From positions 32,548-96,547 of the forward strand of contig MNCI01016243.1 in the NCBI GenBank assembly GCA_015680685.1: DNA of 64,000 bases, read 5' to 3'. Source of the stretch: Gnetum montanum (lineage: Eukaryota > Streptophyta > Gnetopsida > Gnetales > Gnetaceae). Both the position numbers and the translations under genes were made by a program. How positions within the stretch are numbered: the stretch's first letter is position 1; each line of letters starts with the position of its first letter. The notes beneath the pieces are model-generated. The model searched no databases and was not told the DNA's origin. It worked only from the letters and a program-made list of their open reading frames with translations. Shown in pieces: positions 44,068-55,480 of the stretch.

Positions 44068-44125
44068 ATAGTTTTAGGCCATTCTAGGCCATAGGCTAGT
44101 TTAAGGACTTTTTGGGCCATCTATT
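44068..44125. repeat. GGCC-type hairpin units in C1
   Basis: GTTTTAGGCCattctaGGCC is perfect. The next unit (AAGGACtttttgGGCC) is mispaired. The position, just downstream of protease, matches the 31955-32180 array of element B. Confidence 0.65.
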
Positions 44126-44399
44126 TTTTTAGTTTTATGTTTTATAGTTTTTATGTTTTTAGATCTAATGCGTAAGCTATATGGATTGATCCATAAACAA
44201 AGTAAAATAAATACATGAACAAAATAAAATGCTTGATTTAAGTAAGTAGGAAAAATGTAAATCCGTAGGCTAGTGCTATGTAAATGAAAGTCAAAAATGC
44301 ATGGAAAGTGGAGGTAAAGGGTAGGAAAGCATCAAGCACATTTTTCCCAAGGGAAAGTCTTGGTCATGTAGTTGCTTCCAAATTGGGCATGGAATAGGG

Positions 44400-45136
44400 A
44401 GTGTGCAAGGCTTAGGATCCTCTGGGAGGCTATTGGCTTCAACCACTCATTCAGGTGTGTTAGCCTTAGGTGCTACATTGGTTGTTATAGGTGTACCACC
44501 AAGAAACTCTTCTTCTAAAACTTATGCCATGTATATGTTGTGGATAGTCAAAGAGGAAGAATTATCACCATGGATGATAACTTGACCACCTTCATATGAA
44601 AGGTGGATTTCTTGGTGGATGGGAGAGGATATGGTCCTTAGTTGGGCTAGCCAAGGCCTGCCTAGAATCATGTTGAAACTTGGCATCTCCTCTATGACAA
44701 TGAAATTTTCAATAGTGGGGAATTGCCCTCCTACCACAAAGGCTAAGTTGATTGTACCCCTGACTGTAACACATTATCCATTGAAGGATTTTAGACATGT
44801 GGTTTTGGTTGTCTTGATTTCATTTACCAGACCTAGCTTGTCGATGACAGAGTACAAGAGTACGTTTGTTGCTACACCATCATCGACATGCACTCTACAG
44901 ATTGTGCACTCCCCAACACGAATGCTAATGGATAGTGGGGCTGTAGTAACCTCCCCTCGTTTGGGGTTGACTTTAATTGTGTTGTCACAGAATACTAGGG
45001 ATGTTAAACTCAATTTTTGTGGAGCAGGAGGCAACATCGTTGAACGTATGGATGTCTCATCTATAGGGATGTCCTCCATAATAGGAATGGAGGTCAATAT
45101 CTTGGCCAATGCTTGGCAGTGAGCAAATGAAGTCAT
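44400..45136 (-). pseudogene. Aspartic protease region of element C1
   Basis: Two open stretches, 44774-45136 and 44522-44737, read AHCQALAKILTSIPIMEDIP, SLVFCDNTIKVNPKRG, the active site VHVDDGVATNVLLYS, NFIVIEEMPSFNMILGRPW and IHQEIHLSYEGGQVIIHGD. Only a few stops separate them, making this the best-kept protease of the window. The D-D-G active site is present. The downstream pol is absent: the next recognised feature is the GGCC hairpin pair. Confidence 0.83.
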
Positions 45137-47600
45137 GACAAGGTTTTATAAGCCTAATGTTGTGTTTTTTTTCTTGAGTGCTTGTTTCACCTAGGTTAGT
45201 GTAGCTACGAAGTCCTTGTCATTAGATGTTGTGTTGGCCTTGACTTCCTCCATGTGACTAGATAGACAGATCTCTCATGGAGGGGACTTAATCTTGGTTT
45301 TCTTGGCCTGCTTGGGAGTAGGGGCCCTAGTGTTCAGTTGTTGTTTGTCGGTTGTGGTCTTTGTTTCGGCCATGGGAGTTGCAAGGTGCTCGTTTGTACT
45401 CTTGCATTGCAATTTGGTGGGCCTACCTTGGTTGCTAATGGGGTCAACCCTTGAAGGAGGAGGGATTTAGATGTTGCCCACTATTGGGCTTTGGGAAGGT
45501 GAGGGGCCATCATGTTGTGGCACCCTTATGATAAAGGGTGGCTTAGGCGGAGTTGTTTTAGGAGTTGTTGTATGACCAACTCATTGTGGCACCTTGATAA
45601 CGAATGGTTGCCTAGTGGTTGTTGTTGCATGATGCTAGTTTAATGTATTAGCAGATGGTTGCTGTGGAGATTTGACCACAAAGGGTGTTGTGGGTGCTCG
45701 AGGTGGCACTTTGATAACAAAGGGAGGCCTCTTGCTTATGGAGGTGGAGGGGACCCTTGCCTTGTTAGGAGGCACACGGATCATAAAAGGTTGTTGCATA
45801 GGTTTAGACTTACCACCTATGCTACTAGAATTTATAACATAGGAGGCATCTTCTATGTTGGATTGACTCACCATGTTAATTAGCAGTTGGCCATATTCTA
45901 TCATTCTCTATAGGTCATCTTGCAAAGCACGACAGTTGTTTGTACTATGACAAACAAATTGGTGGTAATCACAGTATTGGTCCAGCTTAAAGTGTTGCAG
46001 AACTGGGGGTTCATTTGGCACTGCTAAAGTAGGGTTCCTTAGTAGTTCGTAGTACCTATCATGTCTTTGGCGAGTAATTACTGATACATGTTTGTGTTAG
46101 ATTTTCCTAGCTTTCAAGAGTTGCTCTAGTAGTTTAGAGGGTTGCATCGGTAGTGCTGTATACTTTGAGCAATCCTTGCACTGAAAGTTGGATCTTGGGG
46201 TAGCCCCTATGAATGTAGGTGAGTTGGTGCCAAAATTAGGTTGCTTAGCTATTGGGCCCCAGTTGGTTGTCTTTATGCTTATGGCTACATTCTTGCAAGT
46301 GTGTTGGTTTCTATAGGCCACATAGGTTGGATCATTGCTAGCTTGTGCTGCTTCCTCTAAGCTCTTTGCTTGGGCAAAGGCTCAGCTAAAAGACTTTGAG
46401 GCTAGATAATATAGTTTGGCCATAATAAAGTCATTTACTACATCTTTAAAGATGGCCAGTAAATGTGCTTCTGCTAGGGGTTCATGCATTTCACTTAATG
46501 CAGCATTCCAATGTTGGAAGAATTTTGGCATGGGCTTTAGAGGCCCCTATTTAACTTGCATCAGTTGGTCAAGGGTTGCTTCAGGCTTTAGGTTGTACCT
46601 AAAGCATGTCACAAACTTGGTTATGAGATCCTCCAAATAGGAGATTGAGCCCTTGGGTAGTGCACAATACTAGTCTAAGGCCTTGCCAGTGAGTGACATA
46701 GGGAACACACACATGATACTGTGTGATCAAGCTTGAAGGAGTAGGCATTCAGATCAAAATCTGACCAAGTGTGAATTAGGGTTTGCTTTACCGTTGTACT
46801 TGGTAAGTTGAGGAAGCTAGGCCCTAGTTGGGAGAGCTAGAGGTGGTACCATGCGACTTATGGGATCATCCTGGTAGAAGTCCACCACCTTAATGGTGTC
46901 ATAGGAGGCAACCTTAAGTCAGTTGATGTCCTCTATCAAGCTTTGTATCAGCTTGAATGCTTGATCCAAGCTTGGTGATGTGCCAACTAGTTGCATTGGC
47001 TAGGCTTGGGTTGGTTGCATAACATAAGGCAGAATTTTTGGTTGTGGAGTTTGCCAGTTTAATGTCATAGCGGATGAGTGTTACTAGTTTAACATCATAG
47101 AAGATGATTGCTGATGTAATGGCTGAGAGATGGGTGTAGTAATTGGAGTGGGCCACACATGGGTGGGATGGATGAACACTGCAGAAACCAATGAGACAAG
47201 TGGGATGTAGGATGCTTGAGTTGTTTGGAGATGGGAGGTGGCCCCTACATGAGCATGGTGTTGGGAAAATGCATTAGTTGCTTACGAGGAAGGTTGAATT
47301 GGCATGGTCAATATCTTGGAGGGGATGGATGGACCAAACTAAGAAGGGGCTGTATGAGGGAGTGGTTGTTGGAAGAGAATGTGGAGGTGGCCCTCGTGTT
47401 TGGAGCAGCCCTCAAACTCATCTTTCTCATTCTGTGAGGCTTCCTCGTAGGTTGTCCTGCATCATGCCTATTTACATGGATGAGTTGGGATAACAACTAG
47501 TCATAGGACTCCGTGAATGGGATTATATCAAACAAGGAGGGATTATAATTTCATCTGTTATAGTGGACTCTTTCGTAGTCCTGTTTTCCCTCTAAATCGA
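45137..47600 (-). pseudogene. gag: Gag of element C1
   Basis: It contains the core gag region (about 46400-46900), a knuckle-like YCDYHQFVCHSTNNCRALQ at about 45905-45985, and tandem degenerate repeats of RPPFVIKVPP (45635-45904). The N-terminal end near 47600 is marked by DYLDLEGKQDYERV. Stops are frequent. Isolated hairpin-unit words (gctagtttaatgtattagcag near 45634 and two units near 47050-47105) lie inside the gag frame. Confidence 0.75.
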
Positions 47601-47774
47601 GGTAATCCACTAGTAGTCCTACTTGAATTTTGACAGAAAAAAATTTGTATTATTCGTGGATTAATGTAGCATGCTTTGACTATATTTTGATATCAAATGT
47701 GTTAGAAACCAACGTGGAAGATTGATCTGGATTCATGTTCACAAATCAGGTTGTGAGAGTTGCTGTTTGCAAAA

Positions 47775-48035
47775 GAATAACTAGATCTACCGATAGCAGG
47801 AAAATAGTAGAAAAATAACTAGATCTGCCGGTAGTAGGAAAATAGCAGAGAAATGATTAAATTTGCTGGTAGCAGGAAAATAGCAGAGAAATGATTAAAT
47901 CTTCTAGTAGTAAGAAAAGAATAGAAAAAATGATTAAATCTACCGGTTGTAGGAAAATAGCAGAAAAATGATTAAATCTACAAGTAGTAGGAAAATAGTA
48001 GAAAAAATGATTAAATCTATAGGTAGCAGGAAAAC
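47775..48035. repeat. 39-bp minisatellite in the C1 leader
   Basis: Seven units of 38-40 bp follow atgattaaatctaccggtag, then taggaaaatagcagaaaa. Each holds a small palindrome that varies (CTACCGGTTGTAG, CTGCCGGTAGTAG, CTACAAGTAGTAG, CTATAGGTAGCAG). It lies between the primer site and gag, in the 5' leader of the element RNA. Confidence 0.75.
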
Positions 48036-48117
48036 AGGGCTAAGTGTAAAAAAGTAGAAAAAATGCCAAGTATGAAAATGTAGAAAACTAGCCAAGTGTG
48101 AAAATGTAGAAAAACAA

Positions 48118-48135
48118 GTCCTCCTTCTAGCACCA
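48118..48135 (-). other. Primer binding site of element C1
   Basis: The minus strand reads TGGTGCTAGAAGGAGGAC a few bases after the LTR. The C2 (51931-51949) and G (54542-54560) copies agree, giving the family consensus TGGCACTAGAAGGAGGACC. I cannot name the tRNA from memory. Confidence 0.7.
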
Positions 48136-48140
48136 GAAAA

Positions 48141-49265
48141 CGTTAGTGGCTGGAAGCATCGAGAGGTCTTTGGGTGCACAGCCTATCCTTGGATCCGTGT
48201 GAGGGCTGTGCTTGATAAAATGTAAACAGGATGCCCTGAATGGTCTGGTCGATCAAACAGGGACTTAATTGGTGTACAATAACCCTTTTGCAAATAATAA
48301 AATAAAACACAATGTGCATAGTAGTAGAAATGTGCTAAAGTGTGTAACATGGTAGTGAACATGATTTAGTGCTTAACAATGCCAAATAAATGTTGTGATT
48401 AATCAAATAGAGAGTTTGAATAGAATAATACACTACCCTAAAGAAATGGTACAAGTATACAAAGTGTACAATAGGCACAGTAGGAGTAGAATCACAGCCT
48501 CAGTGGTGTTGAGCTATGAAATTTAGTGCTCACTGTGATAAACTGTGCCCCCTGGGTCGGTGGTCACAGTATACCATGTGATGTAGTTGTGATTCTCTGT
48601 TAGTGTGGTGTGCTCTGGGTCTCGTTCACCAATGGAGCTAAGTACCAAAATGCTAAAATGCCAAATGCCAAAATGGAAATGCCAACTACTTTTTTCTGGT
48701 GAAGAAAAATTGAAGCCTTCCCCTCTTCTCCTTCTTCTCTTTTTAAAAAGGGCGTAGAGGTATTTATAGGACTAGGGTTAGCCCAAAATGTGGATCTGGC
48801 ACCACGTGGTAGTGCGGTAGGTAACAACATGTAATAGTAAGTAACAACACATAACAATGCATAATAGCATACCGTAACAGGACGCTACACTATGCTATGG
48901 ACTATAGCAGGGTGCTATGTTGGCACTGTAGTAGGGTGCTACACTATGCACTGTAGTAGGATGCTATGCTACACAGCATAGCAAGGTGCTACACTACCCA
49001 GTGTAGTAAGGTGCTACACTAGCACTATAGCAGGATGCTATGCTAGCATTGTAGAAGGATGCTACACTATGTAGGATGCTATGCTATGCACTGTAGAAAG
49101 GTGCTACGCTAGCACTGTAGTAGGATTGTACGCTATGCTATGCAACGCAGCGTAGCAAGGTGCTACGTTATGCTACGCTATGCAGCATAGTAGCACATAA
49201 CAGTAAGTAACACTTGGCCATATTTGCGGTTGCGATGCCGAGACCAAAAATTTTGTGGTGTTTCA
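48141..49265 (-). mobile_element. 5' LTR of element C1
   Basis: On the minus strand it starts TGAAACACCACAAAAT and ends near the primer site. A TATAAATA box lies at 48761-48768 and a hairpin array at 48870-49185. The left flank is gag sequence of C2 (VPPQVIMIAE frame), not a polypurine tract. That marks it as a 5' LTR inserted into C2. The immediate flank is GCTAT; the partner target duplication cannot be checked because the 3' LTR is truncated. Confidence 0.8.
48870..49185. repeat. TGCTAC/GTAGCA hairpin array in C1 5' LTR
   Basis: About twelve words of the GGTGCTAC / ACTGTAGCA kind alternate with a period near 24-27 bp. The array ends in a compound palindrome (GCTACGCTATGCAGCATAG) near 49170. 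It is the same array as at 42230-42500. Confidence 0.7.
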
Positions 49266-51200
49266 GCTATCATGATCACTTGAGGTGGCACTTTGATGAT
49301 GAAGGGAGGTTCTGGTCTAATTGACATTGAGGCCTCAATGTTACTAGAGGGTAGAAAAACCACAAATGGTTCATGTGCCAATTCTACAATGTTAGCATTG
49401 ATGATGTAACCTACACCACTAGTGTTGAGTGGATCCTTATAGACCTTCATGGACTTTTTCTCTAACCATATAGGATTTCATTCATCAAGGACTAGTTTTC
49501 CTTGATCAATCATGCATTGAATGTCATCTTTCAATGCCAAGTAGTAGTCTATGTCATGGCCATGCAACTGGTGGTAGTTGCAACACTAGTCCAATTTGAA
49601 GTTCTTAGGGATTGGGGGCTCATTTTTCATAGCTGCAGAAGGGTTTCTAAGGACCTCACAATACCTCTCATGGTGTTTCCATGCATCCTATGAAATTTTT
49701 TTGTGCTTAATATGCCCAAACCTGTGCAACTAGTCTACGAGCTCTGATGGCTTGATGGACAAGGGGGTGTACTTCAAGTGATCCTTGCACTCAAAGCTTG
49801 GCCTTTAGGGAGCTTGCCCCATGACTATCAATGATGTAGGCTAGTTGATTCTTGTGATGCTATAACCCAATTCCTTGTTGTTGTTGGCTAGGGCCTTAGG
49901 TGCCTTGTCCATTGGCTTAGTGTTGTTGGGTTTGGCTTCATCGACCATAGCTACAATTATTTTTGGGTTCCAGTTTGGTATGTGCATTTTTGTAGGCCAC
50001 ATAACCTGGGTCCTTACTAGTTTTGACTTGATAAAGTCATTTACTATACCCTTGAAGATAGCCAATAGGTGAGTTTTAGCTATCAACTCAAAAATTTCAA
50101 TGAGGGGAGCACTCCAATGTTGTATAAAGTTTTACACTACCTCTAATGCCTCTTACTTAATGTTCATCAATTAGTCTAGTGTGGCTTTGGGCTTCAAGTT
50201 GTACTTGAAGTAGGTCACAAATTAGCTGAGCAGCTCCTCCAAAGTTGAAATGAAGGCTCTAAGGAGTGCATGGTACCAGTTAAGAGCTTTGCTGATCAGG
50301 GACATGGCAAAGACATGGATGATTTCATGTGGCCATGCTTGCAAAAGCAAACACTCAGAATGAAAAGTCACTAGGTGGGTGTTGAGGTCACCCTTACCAT
50401 TGTATTTTGTGAATTAGGGTAGTTGGACCCCAAGAGGTAGTGTTAGCGGTAGGACCATGGGACTGATGGGATCATCTCAATAGAATTTCATCACATGGAC
50501 CATTTATAAATTGGCCACTTAAAGCCACCTAACCTCCTCTGTGATAGTTTGGATTAGTTGGAACGCTTCGTCCAAAGTCAAAGATGATGTAGAGAGTTGC
50601 ATTAGCTATGATGGTGGTGGTGCCATTAGAGTGGCTCACAACCTTGCTGTTGAGTTTGTAGTTGTGTGTATTGTGACATGTGTAATGATTGTGCCATAGA
50701 CATAGAGGTCACAACCCATCATGAAATTAAGGTTTGGGCTATTATTGGCAATGGAACTAAGATGGATGGGATAAATGGCACGTGACCTATTTGTGGCTGA
50801 GATATGGATGTCATGTGCACATATGCCAGTGTTGAAATCATGGATGCTGACAAAGAAGGCTATATAGACTATGAGGAGATAATAAAGGGGAAAGAGGCAA
50901 AAGGTCCTACACTTTGCTACAAATGTAGGACTTGGTGGTTGGCTACCATAGTTAGGGACTTGGGCTGAAGAAGTGTCATTGCTACCTCAAAGAATGTAGA
51001 GGACTATGACTAGTGTAGCACAAAAGTGAAGGAAGGATATTGGAGAGAGGCATAGAATGGGACACTGCTATCTGAATGGGACTCAAACTCCTCCTACCCA
51101 TATTGCAGGGGCTCATCATAGTTTGATGTTTCATCTTATTTTTCTTTGGCCCACTCCCCCTAATAAGTTGGTCTAGGATCCACTTAAAGCTGTTGGAAAG
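49266..51200 (-). pseudogene. gag: Gag of element C2 (truncated by C1)
   Basis: It contains a knuckle-like NYHQLHGHDIDY block near 49500-49580, KVYKDPLNTSGVGYIIN and RPEPPFIIKVPPQVIMI, the same order as B and C1. The upstream core gag block is near 49980-50480, with FIKSKL words. The reading frame enters the C1 LTR at 49265, so C1 inserted here. Stops are numerous. Confidence 0.7.
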
Positions 51201-51930
51201 TAAGATAAACACATTAGGGTGGAAAAGAACTCCTTTCTATTTTGATGAACAATTTCATAATTATGCTTCACCTCTATCTCTTGGTAGTTTAATGATAAGC
51301 TTGCTTGAAGCTTTGCACAAAGAATATTGTATCATTCATCATCCAACACCATGTGTTTAGCTGATTGGTTACGTAGTCTAAGTGACTACTATTGTGGTTG
51401 TATAAGGTTGAGTGGTTTCTCATAATATCCCACCTATTGAATGGGACAAGTGACCTACATACTTAGGGTAGAGGTTAAGGTGCTCATGAGATTCATGTTT
51501 CTATGTAGAAAAAAGTAAGAAAAGAAGGTGATAAAAAAATTGAAGTACAAAAAATGGTAAAAGAAAATGGCTAAGTATGAGAACTATAAAAATAGGTAAA
51601 AAATGACTAACTCTAGAAAATGACTATCTCTAGTGTTATGCTTGTTACACTCTAAGGAACTATTATGCTTTGAAGGATTGTTACGCTCTCCAAAACACTC
51701 AGAGCTTCATACGATAAACACAGTTGGACTTTTTGTTCTAGAGGGTTCAAGGGGAACCAACAACTACGACTAATATACATCAATTGAAACACAGACAACT
51801 CCTATGATAGCCTATGATCTATCTACTATCATGGTAGTTCCACAAGGGTGTTATGTCTACACTATCTTGTCACTAGTACTGAGGGTGTAGAAAGCATGTG
51901 GGACTACCCTTGAACACAAAAGGAGTAGAA
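51201..51930 (-). other. Leader of element C2
   Basis: There is no ORF of note between the gag start and the primer site. Scattered palindromic words (gactaactctag, gactatctctag; cctatgatagcctatgat) occur but no clear tandem array. Confidence 0.4.
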
Positions 51931-51949
51931 GGTCCTCCTTCTAGTGCCA
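51931..51949 (-). other. Primer binding site of element C2
   Basis: The minus strand reads TGGCACTAGAAGGAGGACC, 7 bases after the LTR end. It agrees with the C1 and G sites. Confidence 0.75.
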
Positions 51950-51956
51950 AAAACTA

Positions 51957-53829
51957 TGACGTCTAAAAATGTCAATGGCTAGAACATTGAGAGGTTAGTA
52001 AGAATATAGCCTAACCCTGAATTTTTGTCAGGGCCATGCTGAAAAACAAAAATGAGATGCCCTAAATGGTTTGGTCAATCAGACAAGGACTTATTTGGTG
52101 TTATAATGACAATTTGTAAGAGGGATTTATGGAGCGTTACATGTAGACACTAGGACAACAAGTAAGAATGTAGTGAAGAGTTCCAACCCAAAAAATAGTA
52201 ACATGAGTGTGTAAATATGTATCAAATAGTGGGGAAATGAAAGAGTTATGCTTAATATTAGAGAAAAATTATTAGAAAGGAAACAAAACATAGCTTGAGA
52301 ATGAAGAAATGCACCACCCCAAAATTGGGGAGCATGACTTTTGCTTAAACAGGAGGGGAGAATGGTATGTCGAGTTAGGTAGGTGTAGTGGTAGAATAGT
52401 AGTGTATTCATAATCTCTAGGACACCCAAGACATAGATCTAGCAGTTACAAGAGAGGTTGAACCTACTAGCTTGGCTTTAGCTGCGTTCTATGAGTGCAA
52501 TGGTAGACTACATTCTAGTAATTACCAAGGTGTAAAGCTTGAATGCTTGGACGTAGGAGTGACAAGAATGCTCAAATGCTCAATGATTTTTTGATTTTTC
52601 AACCCCTAGAGTGCTAGTCTTTGAGGTATTTATAGGGCTATGTTTCACATGAAACGTGGATCAGGTGCGATGTCCCATGAGAATAGATGGGGTTACACTG
52701 ACATGTCACTTTCTCACAAGAGTAGCAAGGTGTTATGCCTTGAAGGATAGCAACAGATTTCTAGAGACTAATGAATTTTGACCACATTACTTGGACTGCA
52801 TGTGCTAGAGTTTGAGAAACTACAATGTACCTACAAATAGTTTCAAAACAATGCAACTTGGAGACTACACTATGGGATTATGTCTTTCCCCTCTTTCCAG
52901 TAGGGTCAAGTGTAGAGAAAATTTTTGGGATTAATGGGGGTGCAAAAGAAATGAAAATTGCTGACCTTGGCTACTGGAGGGATGTTGGAGTTGAGACAAA
53001 GGTCGATGCCAAGTTCTAGAGGCTTTTGGAGGTTGTTCAAGGCTTTTCCTAGTGTCAAGATGACTATTCTCTAGAACATAGCACAACAATTAGTGAAATT
53101 TTGCAAAATTTTGATCTTTCACATTGGTTATGCTAGCTACATTGGAGAGCATAGTAGCGATACCTAGCCAAATTTTGATGAAATCCATAGTCTTCCTTCA
53201 TGGCATGCTAATTATGCTCTGGGACATAGTAGGATAGGTAGCCTCGGAAGTTAGGAAATGTGCTAAATGTATCTTATATGTTGAGCTAGCTAAATAGATC
53301 CTTGTCCAACACTTAGGCAAAATTAGACATTAAAAACTATGTCACGCTTGCTACGCTATAGAGCATAGCAAAGCGTAGCAACCTAAAAGATATAAAATTT
53401 GCCAAACTATTTTGTCCATCTTGAGAAGTTTTGACAAACTCTAGCCTGGTACTTGGGTGAAGGACATGTGTTAGGATGAATACATTGGGGATCATAGCAA
53501 ACATGATAGCCTAGGACATAGAAAATTTGCCAAAGTATTTCATTGATCTCAAGCAATGCTTAACCACTTCTGGCTTGGCACTTAGGAAAACTAGCCATGG
53601 AAGTGTGTGTTATGCTAGCTATGCTAGGGAGCATAGCAAGACAGTTAGAAACTTTTTCATGAGACTATTGTTGAAACTTAGAAAAAAGCTTGCAAAAAAA
53701 GGCTTAATGCATGCTATGCTGGCTATGCTATAGAGCATAGCACCAAACTTAGAAAATTTTACCAATTTTTGACACTTAGACAGATTTTCCATTGAATTGT
53801 AGAAGCCTAAAGTTGGTGGTGTTTTAGCA
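51957..53829 (-). mobile_element. 5' LTR of element C2
   Basis: It starts around TGCTAAAACACCACC at 53829 and ends TTTAGACGTCA at 51957. Its length (~1.87 kb) equals that of the B LTR. A TATAAATA box is at 52627-52634. Hairpin clusters of TATGCT...AGCATA words lie at 53128-53740. The U5 end matches B, C1 and H (gaccaaaccatttagggcat). Confidence 0.72.
53128..53740. repeat. Hairpin clusters in C2 U3
   Basis: Clusters occur near 53128, 53213, 53340, 53490, 53612 and 53710. The strongest, near 53345, pairs TTGCTACGCT with AGCGTAGCAA around a smaller TATAGAGCATA core. The spacing is 85-150 bp. Confidence 0.6.
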
Positions 53830-54535
53830 ATCATGCCAAAAATTTGTAGTACCAAAAATAGCAATGATGAGACCTATAAGAAAAAATTTCAAACATATTG
53901 AATAAGAATTTAGTTTCACTATTCTACACTTCTATAATTGATAATCTTTGCAACCTTGAGCACTTGAGATCTTTGAAATTTTTTAAGGCTTTTGAAGCAA
54001 TTTGATAATAAAATGCACACTTCAAACTCCTAGCATAGTTCCAAAATTTTAAGAAACCAAACATCTTGTTTACCCTCCTATTCATCAACATTGTAGATCT
54101 AAGCTAAGAACCTTCAATTAGTTTTGGTGATTGAGGTTGGAAAGTACTTGGATCATGAGGTTGATTATAGAACACAACCTATTGACTTCAATATGCTTCA
54201 AATCTCATCCAGCCACGCTCCTTATGCATTTGGGCATATAATTTGTACAACTTTGAACTTTCATACTTTTTCAATATTTTATTATTGTAATAAAGTTTTA
54301 GTTCATTCATTATGAAAGTCTATTTTTGGTTCATTTTTATCCATTTTCTTATTCTAGATTTGCATTATCATTTGAAATTATTTATCTTGTGTATAATTTC
54401 TAAGTCCCTGGGTGATCAACAATATTGTCCAAGGCACATTGGATCCTCTTTTTCAAAGGCCCTTGGGATCTAGGGTTAAAACTATTCCACTTGGAACTTT
54501 CAATTTTTAACCAACCAAATTTTTCACGTTATATA
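53830..54535 (+). mobile_element. 5' LTR of element G (right part)
   Basis: A plus-strand LTR end is recognised by the U5 block gtccctgggtgatcaac ... cccttgggatctag (54405-54480), shared with the A LTR at 8277-8345. Earlier similarity is ttgaggttggaaagtactt against ttagagttggaaagcatct in A. The left part is missing where C2 starts, so C2 probably inserted in it. An AATAAA signal lies near 54288. Confidence 0.65.
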
Positions 54536-54541
54536 GTTTTC

Positions 54542-54560
54542 TTACACTAGAAGGAGGGCC
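54542..54560 (+). other. Primer binding site of element G
   Basis: TTACACTAGAAGGAGGGCC differs from the C2 site at three or four positions. It lies just after the G LTR and orients G on the plus strand. Confidence 0.65.
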
Positions 54561-55480
54561 TTCACCCTATTTTGTTGCCAAAAATAATTTTTCCTTTTAA
54601 AAAAACAAATTTTTCCAAGATAAAATCTTTAACCCTACCTTAAAAACCATTAAAAATTTCTACCAAAAAAAAAACCAAAGTTGTTGCCCTTTCTTTACAA
54701 CCAATACCTAGCATATCATTTGTAGGTGATTTCAGTTTTCACAAAATTTTCACAGTAGTTGTTGGATTTTTCAAAGCCAAAATGGTTCCCAACAAAACCT
54801 ACCATTCTTCTAACCTAAAAAATTACCTTTGTATGTTCCAAAGGGTAGTGTACCTTGCCTCCAACCATCCAAACCATGTACTCTAAGATTTTGTAACTAA
54901 GGATAGTGTGGTTCTCTTCAAAACCATAGCATAGTGTTTGGAAAATTAAACATTTTATACATAGCTTTCTTTAAAAAAAGTAGCATACCTTTCTTAGAAG
55001 GAGGTATTCCTAGCATAGTTTTGATAAACAAGGTAATTGACTGGTTACCTTACTTCGATGTAGCTCTTGTTAGCAAAGCTAGTGTAGTTTGTTTTCTCAA
55101 CATCAAAGTTATCATATTTTTTCTAAGTGTAGTGCACATGACTACTACTGCAACCTTCATGGCACCTACAATTATACTTACAACCATTTTCCAACCAAGA
55201 TTTCTTGCACCTTGGGTAATTCCACTTGTTGAAATTTTTAATAATTTAATTAATTAAAAATATTTTTAAATCAAAATCAAGATTACTAACTATGTCTTTT
55301 AGCCAATTCGAAGTTTTGCCAATTAACTTGACAAGCATGACATCAAGTGAAATATAGTGACAGTTTATGACCCAAAAGACCTTACTATGGCTAAGTGTAG
55401 GTAATCACTTAAGCTAAGGGAAAATCCTAAATTTTTCTATAATTGATGAAATTTACAATGATTATATCTATGCAAAAATA
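54561..55480 (+). other. Leader of element G
   Basis: This is untranslated sequence between primer site and gag. A 107-codon open frame at 54934-55257 is hydrophobic and has no recognisable match; I consider it chance. Confidence 0.4.

Noticed and set aside
21014-49265. C1 and B as a tandem retrotransposon sharing the middle LTR at 42216-42562
   Set aside because: Orientation and order fit, but the B 3' LTR start (TGAAACACCCTAAAGTTTCA) differs strongly from the 42562 LTR, which closely matches the C1 5' LTR. The LTR at 42562 is therefore the 3' LTR of C1 and not a 5' LTR of B.
54934-55257. 107-codon hydrophobic ORF in the G leader as an env-like gene
   Set aside because: It is located before gag, not after pol, has no signal or fusion-type features I can support, and has no counterpart in C1 or C2 leaders.
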